A DNA stretch of 64,000 nt, from contig NZ_BDBX01000021.1 of the NCBI RefSeq assembly GCF_001613205.1, forward strand, positions 218,333 to 282,332, in the 5' to 3' direction. The DNA is from Nocardia sienata NBRC 100364 (GTDB lineage: Bacteria > Actinomycetota > Actinomycetes > Mycobacteriales > Mycobacteriaceae). Made by a program: the position numbers and the translations under genes. The notes below the pieces were generated by a model, which was not told the origin of the DNA, searched no databases, and saw only the letters and a list, made by a program, of their open reading frames with translations. Below, one piece after another: positions 11,701-23,600 of the stretch (positions are counted from its first letter, which is position 1; the number at the start of each line of letters is the position of its first letter).

Positions 11701-14216
11701 GCGAAACGCACACTCGCCCGGACCTGACGCACCCAGTACTCCGGGTCGGTCAGCACCGGCCCGTCCACCACCGCACCGGTCACATCGGACACGATCGGGA
11801 TGACCGGCGCCCGGTAGCTCAAACCGGCCGCTACCGCGCCGAATTCGGCCAGCATCGGTTCCACCCGTGCCGAATGGAACGCATGGCTCACCCGCAACCG
11901 GGTGGTCTTGGCCCCGCGCTCGCGTAACTCGTGCTCGACTTCCTGTACCGCGTCCGCGTCACCGGAGAGCACCACCGACGCAGGGCCGTTGACCGCCGCC
12001 ACCGACAACCTGCCCGGATACCCGGCCAGTAACTCGGCTGCCGCGGTCTCGGTGATCGCGGCGGCCAGCATCGCCCCGCCCGCCGGCAGCGCACCCATCA
12101 GCCGGCCCCGCGCCGCGACCAGGGCGCACGCGTCGGACAAGGTCCACACACCCGCCACATACGCCGCGACCAGCTCACCGACGGAATGCCCCACCAGGAT
12201 GTCCGGGGAGAGGCCGAACGACTCGACCAACCGGTACAACGCCACCTCGAACGCGAACAACGCGGGCTGGGTGAACTCGGTGCGATCCAGCAGCTCGCCC
12301 GCATCGGCCCGGAACATCAGCTCGCGCAGCGACCTGCCCAGCAATGGGTCGAAGACAGCGCACACCTCGTCCAGCGCCGCCGCGAACACCGGGAAGGCGG
12401 CGTACAACCCGGCACCCATGCCCGCCCGCTGGGCGCCCTGCCCGGCGAACAAGAAGGCGGTTCCGCCCGACCCCACTCGCCCGGACACCACGCCCGTCCC
12501 CGGCGCACCTTCGGCCAGGGCGGCCAGCCCCGCCGCCAGTTCGGCGTGATCCCGGCCCACGACAGCCGCCCGCCACTCCAGCTGTGCCCGGGTCGTACAC
12601 AGCGAATACGCGGTATCCCAGACATCCGCGGTATCGACCGCTCCGGCCGTGCCCGGACTCAGCAGCGCACGCAACCGGTCGGCCTGGGCCCGCAAAGCCG
12701 CCTCGGAACCGGCCGACACCAGCAACGGAACGTACGCGCTGTCGACCCGGTCCCCGATCTCCGCCGCGATTCCGGCCGCCGGCGGAGCTCCCTCGGCAGA
12801 CCCGGCGACCGTCGTCTCACCGGGCTCCGGCGCCTCCTCCAGCACGACGTGCGCATTGGTGCCACTGGCTCCGAACGAGGACACACCCGCCCGGCGGGGC
12901 CGCTCCCCCGTGCGCGGCCACGGCTCATTGTCCTCGAGCAGTCGCACCGTCCCGGCCGACCAATCCACCAACGGGGTGGGTTCGTCCACATGCAGCGTCT
13001 TCGGCAGCGTGCCGTGCCGCATGGCCTGCACCATCTTGATCACACCGCCGACCCCGGCGGCGGCCGAGGTGTGGCCGATATTGGATTTGAGCGAACCCAG
13101 CCGCAACGGGGTCTCCACCGGCCGCGCGCCGTACACACCGATCAGCGCCCGCGCCTCGATCGGGTCACCGAGTTTCGTACCCGTCCCATGTGCTTCGACC
13201 GCGTCGATATCCGTGGGATGCACACCGGCGTTGGCCAACGCCCGCCGGATGACCTCCTCCTGCGACAGCCCGTTCGGCGCGGTCAGCCCATTGCTCGCGC
13301 CGTCCTGATTGATCGCGCTACCACGCACCACCGCGAGAACCGGGTGGCCCGACCGCCGCGCGTCCGACAACCGCGCGAGTACCAGTACACCCAGCCCCTC
13401 GGCGAAACCGGTCCCCTCGGCCGCCGCGGCGAACGCCCTACACCGGCCGTCGGGCGACAGCGCGCGCTGACGCGCGAAGGCGATCAGCAGCGATGGATCC
13501 GACATCACCGTGACCCCACCGGCCAGCGCCAGCGAGGTCTCACCCTGCCGTAGCGCCTGGCAGGCCAGATGCAGGGCGACCAGCGAGGACGAGCACGCCG
13601 TGTCCACCGAGATCGCCGGTCCCTTGAAGCCGAGGGTGTAGGCGACCCGGCCCGAGAGCACACTGTTGGACACACCCAGATAGACGTGGCCCTCGGTCTC
13701 GGCCGTGATATTCGCCGAGCCGACCCGGGGCCCGTAGTCCTGGTGCGCGACCCCGGCGAACACACTGGTATCGCTGTCGCGCAGCGAAATCGGATCTATT
13801 CCGGCGTCCTCCAGCGCCTCCCACGATGCCTCCAGCAACAACCGCTGCTGCGGGTCCATCGCGGCGGCCTCACGCGGGCCGATGCCGAAGAACTCCGCGT
13901 CGAAACCGGCGATATCGTCGACGAAGCCACCCTGGCGTGTGTAGATCGTGCCCGGCACACCCGGGTCGGGATCGAACAACCGGTCGAGATCCCAGCCCCG
14001 GTCCCTCGGATAGTCCCCGACCGCGTCCGCACCCTCCACCACAACCCGCCACAGATCGTCGGGCGAGGCGACACCACCCGGGTACCGGCAGGCCATCCCG
14101 ATGATCGCGATCGGTTCACGCGATCGGTCGGTGACCTCGCGCAGTTGCTGTTTTGTGTCGTAGAGCTCTTTGGCGGTCTTCTTGAGATACCGGCGAAGCT
14201 CGTCGTTGTCGGCCAT
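3294..14216 (-). CDS. Modular type I polyketide synthase C: extension modules 3 and 4 (KS-AT-DH-KR-ACP twice)
   Basis: This 3640-aa multienzyme extends a polyketide twice and leaves an alpha,beta double bond each time. Domain order by residue: N-terminal docking helix 1-33 ([19 protein letters not shown]), KS 34-458, AT ~560-870, DH ~950-1230, KR ~1445-1640, ACP ~1760; then KS 1819-2242, AT ~2340-2640, DH ~2710-2990, KR ~3210-3400, ACP ~3522. A C-terminal docking segment ~3570-3640 ends [13 protein letters not shown]. There is no loading module and no thioesterase, so it must receive from and hand over to other proteins. The docking ends imply it follows PKS B and precedes PKS A. The start ATG has AGGAG 7 nt upstream, inside the 24-bp gap after PKS B, so the two are co-translated. 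It is the last gene of the minus-strand PKS operon. All catalytic residues I could check are present except the AT anomaly in module 4. Confidence 0.97.
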   Translation of the reverse strand: MADNDELRRYLKKTAKELYDTKQQLREVTDRSREPIAIIGMACRYPGGVASPDDLWRVVVEGADAVGDYPRDRGWDLDRLFDPDPGVPGTIYTRQGGFVDDIAGFDAEFFGIGPREAAAMDPQQRLLLEASWEALEDAGIDPISLRDSDTSVFAGVAHQDYGPRVGSANITAETEGHVYLGVSNSVLSGRVAYTLGFKGPAISVDTACSSSLVALHLACQALRQGETSLALAGGVTVMSDPSLLIAFARQRALSPDGRCRAFAAAAEGTGFAEGLGVLVLARLSDARRSGHPVLAVVRGSAINQDGASNGLTAPNGLSQEEVIRRALANAGVHPTDIDAVEAHGTGTKLGDPIEARALIGVYGARPVETPLRLGSLKSNIGHTSAAAGVGGVIKMVQAMRHGTLPKTLHVDEPTPLVDWSAGTVRLLEDNEPWPRTGERPRRAGVSSFGASGTNAHVVLEEAPEPGETTVAGSAEGAPPAAGIAAEIGDRVDSAYVPLLVSAGSEAALRAQADRLRALLSPGTAGAVDTADVWDTAYSLCTTRAQLEWRAAVVGRDHAELAAGLAALAEGAPGTGVVSGRVGSGGTAFLFAGQGAQRAGMGAGLYAAFPVFAAALDEVCAVFDPLLGRSLRELMFRADAGELLDRTEFTQPALFAFEVALYRLVESFGLSPDILVGHSVGELVAAYVAGVWTLSDACALVAARGRLMGALPAGGAMLAAAITETAAAELLAGYPGRLSVAAVNGPASVVLSGDADAVQEVEHELRERGAKTTRLRVSHAFHSARVEPMLAEFGAVAAGLSYRAPVIPIVSDVTGAVVDGPVLTDPEYWVRQVRASVRFAPGIEAAIGAGARRFVEIAPDAVLSAMARDCVAADPEVEARSVVLAAGRRGVDEAAQFLTFLGSAYTAGSRVDWGRLFAGRSPRRVPLPTYAFQRKRYWLTPTDGSGDVRRAGLMAVDHPMLGAAVALAGRDEWLFTGRLSVASQAWIADHVVFGTVLLPGTGFVELALAAGARLGVEVLEELVLEAPLRLTDRDEVDIQISVEGADADGRRRFLVASRPADDPAGAAGATTHARGVFAPGAAADVVPTGRFDGLLDDGDAAAADVLYDRLLTQGFDYGPAFQGVRRTVRAGDDVLADVLLPAAVSADAAGFGLHPALLDAALHAAGDVLGADVPTGRLPLPFSFNGVRLYRPGAAAVQARIRANGSGSVRVELRDDSGDPVALIESLQVRPIDREALTGATSDIRDARYEIDWVLADAPQRGSAGERRLVALGRPGATGFDEIQPEMTAWARAVAIESATSEASGSAATVVVWFADEPAESPDAQAADAVHRAVHTALATVRGWLNQPTAQVAEESRLVVVTRNGAGLPGEDPDLAAAGIRGLVRSAQSENPGRIVLLDSDTAEVTGDLVSAVLDTGESELAVRAGSLLVPRLTRLGTGEDTALTFGTGAVLITGGTNGLGALVARHLATTHGVRDLVLVSRRGERGERVGELLAELTELGARPKVVACDIADRDAVRAMLGALAGGPPLTGVVHAAGVLDDATIGTLTAAQVDRVLAPKVDGALNLHELTAGADLAAFVMFSSVAGVLGSAGQGNYAAANSVLDALARRRRNTGMPAVSVAWGPWNQDSGMTAELAAAAVDRLARLGFRPLAEADGLALLDLAGGPASLVAVNFDIPALSIQSRAGVLPDLLRALAPAAPPRRAGGMDGDSAGLARRLAAAPADTHEEILVGFVRDQVAEVLGHPSGASIDPEKPFSDLGFDSLGAIEFRNRLNKATGLQLPSILVFDHPTATATARYLRTQLEGGTTRVRRAERRTEADEPIAIVGMACRYPGGVSSADELWDLVSSGTDAIGEFPVDRGWDLDGLIHPEPDHPGTSYSGRGGFLDDVTGFDAAFFDIAPREAVAMDPQQRLLLEVSWEALEHAGIDPASLRGSDSSVYTGVMYQDYEVLARRAGADAEGYIGTGGAGSVVSGRVAYTLGLEGPALTVDTACSSSLVALHLACRALRQGETSLSLVGGATVMATPLPFVEFSRQRGLARDGRCKPFSAAADGVSWGEGAAVLVVERLSDARRLGHDVLAVIRGSAVNQDGASNGLTAPNGPSQERVITAALADAGLDPGDVDAVEAHGTGTALGDPIEAHALMAVYGRDRSREPLRVGSLKSNIGHTQAASGVGGVIKMVQALRHETLPKSLHAEELSPHVDWSAGAVEVLTAPQPWPTGGAVRRAGVSSFGISGTNAHVILEEAPQASPGPAVPAGGEPVPAAEVVPLIVSAKSVPALRAQANRIRAWWTAHPEVDAATLGRSLLDTRTSFDRRGVVVGGDREGLLAGLAALASAAPSPAVVDGQVTSGSTAFLFTGGGAQRVGMGAELSRAFPVFAVALDEVCAEFDRQLDGSLRTVMFTDPDGLLDRMDWMQPALFAFEVAMFRLLESFGVEPDVVAGHSLGELVAAYVAGVWSLADACLLVAARGRLMGSAPSGGAMLAAAVSEAEAGRYLAGHEDRVSVGTVNGPRSVVFSGFADAVDLLRQQLTADGVQNTVLRISHASHSVVMEPILDEFRAVAQSLTYRAPSIPIVSNVSATRVTEEVCDPGYWVRHVRSCVRFAPGVDLLIDSGVRRFVEVGPDAALTTMIEESLAERPEIAAVSTVVASSRRSTDEIAGFVAALGRAHTAGIPVRWHRLFGGRPVERVTLPAYAFQHHRYWLSPGVERAGGSFGHPLLTTGSPLAGRDEWLFTGRFSLRTHPWIADHAVFGSVLLPGAAFVELACTVGVHLQLDTVEELLLEAPLSIAAGDDIEVQVGVDRPDEEGRRAFTIYSRPHPGSQTAQESPWTTHARGVLALGDESAPNWNEQSWPPAGARPSGEESIYDRLAEAGFDYGPAFQGVTASWTRGEHTFAEISLDDTAVGSSTGFGVHPALLDSCLHVAITGLLGDLPPGRLPLPFTFTGVRLWRTGAQAARVRAVALGDGQVGIDVADDAGAVVLTIDAVASRPVGAAELIEAGAARPTPVLDLRWVGSELPQSPASPEVREIASVGAVPVPGIDRHHREPAELAIGERVPDLVVWSPGPDPLVADEPDARGGPTGSARDRAGIVRAAVHAAWHTVRSWLAVDLPDEARLVVATRRATGVDGEPVDLAAAAVAGLVRSAQSEHPGRIILLDHDDELSLDLIHTALAADRADLAVRGSRMFVPRVVQGAGAATAPVPGGVFGAGTVLITGGTTGLGTVTARHLVTVHGVEHLLLVSRRGAAAAGVAELVSELSALGARVRVAACDVTDRDGMAALLDSIDRAHPLTGVIHSAGVLDDGTIETLTTEQIDRVLAPKVDGALILDELTRGHDLRAFVVFSSLAAAMGSPGQSNYAAANSVLDALARARRAEGLPAVSVAWGPWTPDIGMTGELDRSAVARLERMGIEVLGDSIGTALFDAALLAGEPVAVGARFDRPTLVAQSRAGLLAEVLSGLVPARPRRSDSGVSGGGLARRLAAATEDERDALVLELVREQAAAVLGYPSAAAIEPDTPFKSLGFDSLGGVELRNRLSEASGMKLPATLIFNYPTAAAVAKLIRQRWEETALTSVVDDQLAAVRAMFTTIRSPQDKQRLAARIRAMLDEATIEPESSTAPAHTEVADASADELFALLDRELRD
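8790..14118 (-). other. PKS module 3: KS-AT(malonyl)-DH-KR-ACP
   Basis: KS has DTACSSSL (~13600) with both downstream His motifs ([14 protein letters not shown]). AT has FAGQGAQ, GHSVGE and HAFH, the malonyl-CoA signature. DH has [10 protein letters not shown] and the Asp in [12 protein letters not shown] has [12 protein letters not shown] (B-type) and NYAAAN. ACP has LGFDSLG. No ER. Prediction: adds malonate and leaves a trans double bond (C10=C11 of the final chain). Boundaries approximate. Confidence 0.85.
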
Positions 14217-14240
14217 CGGTGGGCTCCTGATCGTGCCAGT

Positions 14241-17200
14241 TCAGCTGAGGTTGTCGATGAAATCGAAAAGCTCGCGGTCATCCGCATCGTCGAGCTTTTC
14301 GGCGTTTTCGGCCAGATCGGCCGCGCCCCGGTCATTGCCTTCCAGTTGCCGTTGCAACACAGCCAGCCGGCTCGCGATCTCCGATCGTTGCGCCGGTGAG
14401 AGTTCCGCCTCGGCGCAGTGGCGCGCCAAGGAATCGAACTCCATCGTGATCACCGGCATCGGGTCGTCGCCGGGTGCGATTTCCCGGCGGAGGAACCCCG
14501 CCAAGGCCACCGGGGTGGGGTAGTCGAACATGGCGGTCGCGACGAGCTGCACACCGGCGGCCGCCTTGAGCCGGTTGCGGAACTCCATGATTCCCAGCGA
14601 GTCGAAACCGATATCGCTGAACTGTTTGTCCACACCGATCTCCGCCGCGCTGTGATAGCCCAGTACGGCTGCTGCCTGCGCCCGGATCACCTCCAGCAGC
14701 AGCTGTTCCTGCTCGGCCGGCGAACGGCCGGCCAGCTGCCCGGACAGTCCGGTCGGCGACTCGTCCACCGGCCCCGCCGCCCGCCGCCGGGCCGGACGGG
14801 TCAGACCACGCATCACCGCCCGTAGTTCGCCCTGCGGCAGCTCGGCCAACGCTGCTCGATCCAGTCGCGCCGCCACGGAAACGGTCCGTCCGGCCGCGAG
14901 CGCGGCGTCGAACAACGCCATACCCTCCGGATCCTCCAGTGGTAGCAGCCCCTCTCGGCGCAGGCGTGCCAGATCGGTCTCCGACAGCGCACTGGTCATA
15001 CCACCGCCCTGCCGCCACGGACCCCACGCCAGCGAGGTGGCGGGTAGGCCGCTGATCCGGCGGTGGTGTGCCAGGCTGTCCAGGAAGACATTCGCGGCGG
15101 CGTAGTTGGCCTGTCCCGGACTGCCGATGACACCGGCGATCGACGAGAACATCACGAATACCGCGAGATCGAGATCCGCGGTGGCCTCGTGCAGATTCCA
15201 CGCGGCATCCACCTTGGCCGCCAGCACCGTGCGGATCTGTTCCTCGGTCAGCCGCTCGAATACCCCATCGGCCAGCACACCCGCGGCGTGCACGACAGCG
15301 GTGAGTGGACGATCCGGGGGGATACTCGCCAGCACCGCGTCCACCGCCGCTCGATCGGCGGCATCACAGGCCACCACCTCGACTTCCGCGCCGGCGGCGA
15401 TCAGTTCGTCCCGGAGTTCGACCGCACCGGGCGCAGCCGGCCCGCGGCGACCGGCCAGCACCAACCGCCGCACACCGTAGGTCCGGACCAGGTGCCGGGC
15501 CAGCACCGCCCCCAGTGCACCGGTGCCGCCGGTGATGAGGACGGTCCCGTCGGGACGCATCCGAGTAGGCACGGTGAGCACGTTCTTACCGATGTGCTGG
15601 GCCTGGCTCAGGTACCGGAAGGCCTCGGGGCCGTGGCGCACATCCCAGGCGGTGATCGGAGACGGCCGCAGCGTTCCGGCCTCGAAGAGCGCCACCAAGG
15701 TCGCCAGGATCTCCTGTAACCGGCCGGGGTCGGCATCCAGCAGCATGAAGTCCCGGTACCGGACGCCCGGATGACCGGCCGCCACCTCCGCCGGATCACG
15801 GCGGTCGATCATGCCCATCTCGATGAACCGGCCGCCTCGCGGCAGCAGCCGCAACGACGCGTCCACGAACTCGCCGGCCAGCGAATCCAGCACGATGTCC
15901 ACACCACGGCCGTCGGTGACCTGCAGGAACTTCTGTTCGAAGTCCAGGGTCCGCGAATCCCCGATCAGGTCCTCGGGGAATCCGAGGTCCCGCAGCACAC
16001 CCCACTTCGGCCTACTGGCCGTGACCAGCGACCGCAGACCGAGATGCCGGGCGACCTGGATCGCCGCCATCCCGACCCCACCGGTCGCCGCGTGCAGCAG
16101 CAATGTCTCGCCCGGCACGGCCGCGGCCAGATCCACCAGCGCGTAGTACGCGGTGGTGTACGCGATCGGTACCGAGGCCGCTCGGGCGAACGACCAGCCA
16201 CGCGGTATCCGGGCGAGTAGGCGCCGATCGGTCACGGTGACCGACCCCACGCCGGTGAAGAATCCGAACACGCGGTCACCGGGCGCGAATTCGGTGACGT
16301 CCGCGGCGACCTCGAGTACCACGCCGGCGCCTTCACCGCCGATAGCGGCGTCCGGGTCCGGATAGGTGCCGAGTGCGATCAGCACATCGCGGAAGTTGAG
16401 ACCGACCAGGCGCATACTCACCCGAACCCGGCCCGCAGCCAATGGCTCCAGCGCGTCGGAGTTCTCGGCGAACGCGAAGTTGTCCCCGGTCAAAGTGCCC
16501 CTCCCGCGCAGTCTCAGCGACCACGAGGATTGCGCGCCGGCCATGTCCACGGCCGGCTCGTCGCCGGCCCGGCGCAGCCGTGGCGCGTGGACCGCACCCC
16601 GGCGGATCGCCAGCTGCGGCTCCTGGCGCACTGACAACACCCGCGCGATACTGTTCCGGTAATCGGTCCAGTCGTCGATATCGAGCAGCAGCAGCCGATC
16701 CGGATACTCGCTCTGCACCGAGCGCACCAGGCCCCATACCGCCGACGACGAGAGATCCACCGGCTCGCCCGGATGCACCGCGACCGCTCGGCAGGTCACC
16801 ACCACGATCGGGATATCCCGGTCCAGCAGGCGCATGATCTCGGCGGAGACGCCGATCACCACATCGTGGACCGCTTCCGGTAGATCACCGGAGATCATCC
16901 GCTGATCCACCCGGATCACCGCCGCGGTCCGGCCGGCGCCGGTGACGATCTCACCGATATCACCGGCGTCGGACACGGTGTCGGCGGCGGCGGGCTCCTC
17001 GGCATGCTCGGCGCCGGACTCGGGCAGGCGTATCCAGTCCACTTCGTAGCCCGCCCCCGGCAGGTGCCGGCCGGCCGGCTCGAGCGCGCCGACGGAGATA
17101 GGACGCAGTGTCAACGTCCCGATCCGGGCCACCGGAACACCCGAGGTGTCCGCCAGCCATACCGTCACCTGGCCGGAGGAAGTTTTCGCCACCGCACGCA

Positions 17201-20200
17201 CCCGCACCGACGAGGCACCCGCCGCGTCGAGGACGACGTCCTCCCAGGAGAACGGCACGGCCACTGTGTCCGCGTCCGCGGCGGGGACCAGCCCACCCAC
17301 GACCACCGCGTGCAACGCGGCATCCAGCAGCGCCGGATGTATGCCGAACTCATCGGCCGGGCCGGCGGCTTCCGGCAGGCTCACTTCGGCGAACACCTCA
17401 CCCGCGCCACGCCACAACGCCCGCAGGCCACGGAACGCGGGACCGTATTCGTAGCCGCGTGCGGCGAGGTCCGCGTACACGTCATTCGTATCGACGGCCG
17501 CCGCCCCCCGCGGCGGCCAGCTCATCGGCTCGGTGTCATCGTCAGCGGTGTCCGCGACCTGCGGCTCCGGCACGACCGTCGCCGACACATGCCGAATCCA
17601 TCGGCCGGACCGGTCATCACCGTCCGCGCCGGAGCCGGGACCGCCGCCGCCGGGGCGCGAGTACACCGACACCGCCCGCGCCCCGGACTCGTCCGGGCCG
17701 CTCGTGACCGCCCGCAACTCGACCGCCGTCTCACCGGCCAGCGGCAACGGCGACTCGACCACCAATTCCGCCAGCCGTGGGCAGTCCATCGTCGTCCCGA
17801 TGTGCAGGACCAGGTCGACGAACGCCGCGCCCGGAAGCAGCGTCGTCCCGGCGACCGCGTGGTCGGCCGGCCACGGATGACCGTCCGCGGTCAACCGCCC
17901 GGTGAACACGGCCCCATCGGAATCCGGCAGCCGCACCATCGCACTCAACAGCGGATGGCCGGCCCGGTCCATATCCGGCTGCCGGACATCGGAGACGGTG
18001 ATCGGCGCCGGCCAATAGCGCTGGTGCTGGAACACATAGGCCGGCAAGGACACCGGGCTCCCCGGGCGGCCCGCGAACAGCGGCCGCCAATCCACCGCGA
18101 CACCGGCGACATGAGCCCACGCCAGCGCCGACAGCAACTGTGTCGGCTCGTCCGCCGAACGCCGCGCCGCCGCCACGAATATCGAGCGATCCTCGATATC
18201 GGGTGTTGCGGCCAGGCACTGCCGTGCCATCACGCTCAGTACCGCGTCCGGCCCGTTCTCGACGAATCGCCGCACGCCGAGCGCGGTCGCCGTTTCCACT
18301 CCCGGCGCGAACCGCACACAGCCACGCAGCTGATCGACCCAATAGTCCGGATCGGTCAGCTCGGCGCCCGCTACCGAGCCGGAGACATTGGACACGATGG
18401 GCAGGGTGGGCCGGTGATAGGTCACCCCTTGGGCCACCCGCCGGAACTCGTCCAGCACGGGATCCATTCGTGGGGAGTGGAACGCGTGACTCACCCGCAA
18501 CCGGTTGGTCTTCACACCCGCCCGGGTCAGCTCGGCCTCGATCTCGACGATGGCGTCGAGATCGCCCGACAGCACCACCGACGACGGGCCGTTGACGGCC
18601 GCCACCGACACCCGGTCGGCGAAGTCGGCGACAGCCTTCACGGCGACGTCCTCGGTGACAGCCGCCGCCAGCATCGCGCCGCCGGCGGGCAGCGCGCCCA
18701 TCGATCTGCCCCGGGCCACCACCAGCGCGCAGGCGTCCGGCAGCGACCAGACACCGGCCACGTACGCCGCCGCGAGCTCGCCGATCGAATGCCCGATCAG
18801 CACATCGGGCACCACGCCGAACGATTCCAGCAGCCGGAAGGCCGCCACCTCGAAGGCGAACAGCGCCGGCTGGGTGAACTCGGTCCGGTCGAGCAGATCG
18901 GCATTGCCGGGATCGAACACGATGTCTTCGAGTGAGCGGCCCAGCAACGGATCGATATGCGAGCAGACCTCGTCGAAGGCGGCCGCGAATACATCGAAGG
19001 CCGCGTACAGTCCCGCGCCCATGCCGGTGCGCTGAGCACCCTGTCCGGTGAACAGCAGCGCTGTCGCGCCGGTGCCGGCCGTCGCCGTGATCGTGCCGGG
19101 CGCTCCGGCCGCCATCTCGGTCAGACCGGCCAGCAGTTCGTCGCGATCGGCGGCGACCACCGCGCCGCGCCGATCGAGTCGGGCCCGGGTGGTCTCCAGG
19201 GCCCGGGCCGCGTCCCGGAGATCGAGGTCGGGGTGTTCGATGAGCCATTGCCGCAATCGCTGCGCCTGAGCCCGCAAACCCGGCTCCGAGTTCGCCGACA
19301 CCAGGAACGGCACTGCCGTGCGCGGTGGGTCGGCCGGCTCGGCCGCACGGGTCCGGACTCGCGGCGCCTCCTCCAGGATGGCGTGCGCGTTGGTACCGCT
19401 GATACCGAACGAGGACACTCCGGCGCGCCGGATCCGGCCATCGGCCGGCCAGGGCACGGCCTCGGTCAGCAGCGCCACATTGCCGTCCGACCATTCCACG
19501 TGCGGACTCGGCTCTTCGGCGTGCAGGGTCCTGGGCAACATTTCGTGCCGCAGCGCCTGCACCATCTTGACGACCCCGACGACGCCGGCGGCGGCCACCG
19601 TATGCCCGATATTCGACTTGACCGTGCCGATGCGCACCGGATGCTCGCGATCCTGGCCATAGGCCGAGATCAGCGCGTTCGCCTCGATCGGATCTCCCAG
19701 CGTGGTACCGGTTCCGTGCGCCTCGACCGCGTCCACATCGGCGGGTTCGAGTCCGGCGTCGGCCAGCGCGGCCGCGATCACGCGTTCCTGGGACGGACCG
19801 TTCGGAGCGGTCAGCCCGTTGCTCGCACCGTCCTGGTTCACCGCGGTTCCGCGTACCACCGCCAGCACGTCGTGACCGAGCCGGAGCGCGTCGGACAATC
19901 GTTCCAGTACCAGCACACCGACGCCTTCGCCGAAAGCGACACCGTCGGCGTCGGCGGAGAACGCTTTGCACCGCCCGTCCGGGGACAGCCCGCGCTGCCG
20001 CGCGAAATTGATGTACAGCCAGGGGGTCGCGGCGACGGTCACCCCACCGGCCAGAGCCAGCGAGGTGTCCCCATCGCGCAGCGCGCGGCAGGCCTGATGC
20101 AGCGCGACCAGCGACGACGAACACGCGGTGTCCACACTGACCGCGGGCCCTTCCAGGCCCAGGACATAGGACACCCGTCCGGAGACCACACTGTGCGCGG

Positions 20201-20640
20201 TGCCGGTGAGCCGGTAGCCCTCCAGTTCTTCGGGTATCCGCTCGGCGTACCCGGAATCACACACGCCCATGAACACTCCGGTGTCACTGCCGCGCAGGGT
20301 GGTCGGGTCGATACCCGCACTCTCGATCGCCGCCCAGGACGCTTCGAGCAGCAATCGCTGTTGCGGATCCATGGCCGACGCCTCCCGGGGGCTGATCCCG
20401 AAGAACTCCGCATCGAACCCGCTCACATCCGTGAGGAAGCCCCCACGCCGGGTGTAGGTCGTGCCCGGGCTGTCCGGATCGGGATCGAAAAGCCGTGCCA
20501 GATCCCAGCCACGGTCCGCGGGGAACTCCCCCGTCGCGTCGATTCCGGCCGCGACCAGCTCCCAGAGATCGTCCGGTGACGAGACGCCACCCGGGAACCG
20601 GCAGCTCATCCCGACGATCGCGATCGGTTCGTCGACGCGC
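14241..20640 (-). other. PKS module 2: KS-AT(malonyl)-DH-ER-KR-ACP, fully reducing, plus C-terminal docking domain
   Basis: KS has DTACSSSL (~20130). AT has FTGQGAQ, GHSIGE and HAFH (malonyl). DH has [10 protein letters not shown] and [12 protein letters not shown] has [13 protein letters not shown] and [11 protein letters not shown] (~16090). KR has [12 protein letters not shown] and NYAAAN. ACP has IGFDSLG (~14605). Prediction: saturated C12-C13. Module 2 resembles module 1 closely in DH-ER-KR, but its AT belongs to the ordinary malonyl type. Boundaries approximate. Confidence 0.85.
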
Positions 20641-23600
20641 CGCGGGTCCGCCTTCGCGCTCGACCGCGCGGCCGGCTCGCCGGCATCCCCCGAGGTATCG
20701 GGCGCGATCCGGGACAGCAGCAGCTCCGTTATCGCCGTAGCGGTCGGATAGTCGAACACCAGAGTCGAGGGCAGCGCCAGACCGGTCGCCTTGACCAGCT
20801 GATTGCGGAACTCCATCACACTGAGCGAATCGAACCCCAGATCCTTGAACGGCACACCGGGGTCGATGGATTCGGCGGTCTCGTGTCCGAGCACCGCCGC
20901 CGCCTGGGTCCGTACCACTTCCAGAACGAGATGTTCCCGCTCGCCGGCCGGCCGGACGGCCAGCCGGTCGGCCAGCGTCGACGACTCACCCGGGCCCGCC
21001 GCCGCCCGCCGGCGCGACGGCCGCAACAGCCCACGCATGATCGAACGGGTGCCGGCCGAGCCGGACTCGGCGAGCGCCGCCCGATCGATCCGGGCTCCGA
21101 CGAAGGCCGCCCGGCCACCGGCCAGGGCCGCGTCGAAAAGCGCCAGACCCTCCTCGGTACCCAGGGGCGGAAAACCGTCGCGCCGCAGCCGGGCGATATC
21201 GGCCGACCCCAGACCGGTGGTCATACCGGTGCCGTCCCCCCACAGTCCCCACGCCACCGAGGTAGCCACAAGGCCCATGGTCTGCCGGTGCTGGGCCAAC
21301 GCGTCGAGGAAGACGTTGGCCGCCGCGTAGTTCGCCTGGCCCGGGTTACCGATCACACCGGCGATCGAGGAGTAGAGCACGAAGGCCGCCAGGTCCATGG
21401 ACTCGGTCGCCTCGTGCAGGTTCCACGCCGCGTCGACCTTCGGCCGCAACACCTCGGCGATCCGCTCGGGGGTCATGGTGTCGAGCAGTCCGTCGGCCAG
21501 CACACCGGCGGCGTGCACGACCGCGGTCAGCGGGTGCCGGGCCGGTATCGCGGCCAGCACCGCGTCCAGCGCCGCTCGGTCCGCCGCGTCGCAGGCGACG
21601 ATATCCACCCGGGCGCCGAGGGCGGCCAGCTCGGCCCGCAATTCCCCGGCACCGGGGGCCTCGGGCCCACGCCGGCTGGTCAGCACAAGGCTGCGGACGC
21701 CGTACTCGGTGATCAGATGCCGCGCCAGGCCCGCACCCAGTCCACCGGTTCCGCCGGTGATCAGCACCGTCCCGTCCGGCCGCAACGGAGTGGGCACGGT
21801 GAGCACATTCTTGCCGATATGCCTGGCCTGGCTCATGTACCGGAAAGTCTCGGGCGCCCGCCGGATGTCCCAGGCCGTGATCTGCGACGGTGTCAAGGCA
21901 CCCGACTCGAAGAGGCCGACGACAGCGGTCAGGATCTCCCGCAACCGATCCGGGTGCACATCCAGGAGCACGAACGAGCGGTATTCCACTCCCGGGTATT
22001 GCGCCGCGACCTGAACCGGGTCGCGTTCATCGAGGAGCCCCATCTCGATGAACCGGCCACCGCGGGGCAGCAATCGCAGGGACGCGTCCACGAACTCACC
22101 GGCCAGCGAGTCCAGAACGATGTCCGCACCGCGCCCGTCGGTGACTTCGAGGAACTTCCGCTCGAAATCCAGCGTCCGCGAATCCGCGATCTCGTGGTCG
22201 GCGAAGCCGAGGTCGCGCAGCACGCCCCACTTCGACTCACCGGCGGTCACCAGCAGCCGCAATCCGAGGTGCCGGGCCAGCTGGACGGCGGCCAGACCGA
22301 CACCACCGGTGGCGGCATGCAGGAGCAGTGTTTCGCCCTGCTCGGCGCCCGCGAGATCGACCAAACCGTAGTAGGCCGTCGCATAGACAACCGGAACAGC
22401 GGCGGCCTGCACGAAGGACCAGCCCTCCGGGATGGGGGCGAGCAGCCGACGGTCGGTCACCGATACCGAACCGGCACCGGAGGTGAACCCGAAAACCCTG
22501 TCGCCGGGCGCGAATTCGGTCACATCGGGGGCCGTCTCGAGCACGACGCCCGCGCCTTCCACACAGAAGGTCGCGCTGATCGGTCGTGATCCGGCAACCG
22601 GATTCGCCACCATGCCCAGCGCGATCAGCGCATCCCGGAAATTCACCCCGACGGCGCGCAGCGCCACCCGCACCTGACCGGGCGCCAGGGCCGGCTGCGC
22701 CGGTGCCTCGGCGAGCACGATATTGTCGCCGGCCAAGGTGCCCTTTTGCAGGTGCGTCATCGCCCAACCCTGGGTCCGGACGAGATCCGCGGCACCCACG
22801 ATATCGCCGACGCCGGCACTCAGCCGGGGCGCGTACCAGGTCCCGCGGCGTAGTGCCAGCTGCGGTTCGGTGCTCCTGGCCACCGCCAGTGCCACCGCGC
22901 GGCGGTATAGCGACCGATCGTCGATATCGAGGACGACGATCCGGTCCGGGCGCTCGGACTGCGCGACCCGCACCGTGCCCCACACCGGGGCCTGCGTGAT
23001 ATCGACCGGCTCGCCCGGGTGCACCGCCACCGCCCGGCAGGTCACCACCACTACCGGATCGTCGTGGCTCAGCAGCCGCTGGATCCGCTCGGTCAGCGCG
23101 GTGACGGTGTGGCGCACATCCCGGGGAACGTCGCCACCGGTCTCGTCGTCGAGCCGCAGCACCGAAACGGTCCGGCCGGCGATGGTCACGGTTTCACCGA
23201 TCTCGGCCGGACTCCAGGTACCGGAGTCGCCGGACGCGCCGTCGTCCTCGGGGAGCGCGACCCAATCGACCCGATAACCCACATCGGTTCGTCGCCGGGT
23301 GGCCGACAGCGCATCCGTGGATATGGGCCGCATCGTCAGGGCGCCCACTTCGGCAACGGTCGCACCGGTTGCATCGGTGAGGGTCACCGCGAACCGGCCC
23401 GAACCCGGATCGGTGGCCACGACCCGGACCCGCACCTCGGTCGCACCGGTCGCGTACAGCTCGACATCCTCCCAGGCGAACGGAACAGCGACCTGTCCGG
23501 ACCAGGTATCGGGCAACAGCCCGGTCACCAGGATCACGTGCAGCGCGGCGTCCAACAGGGCCGGGTGCAGGTCGAATTCGTCGCCGCCGGCACCGGCCGG

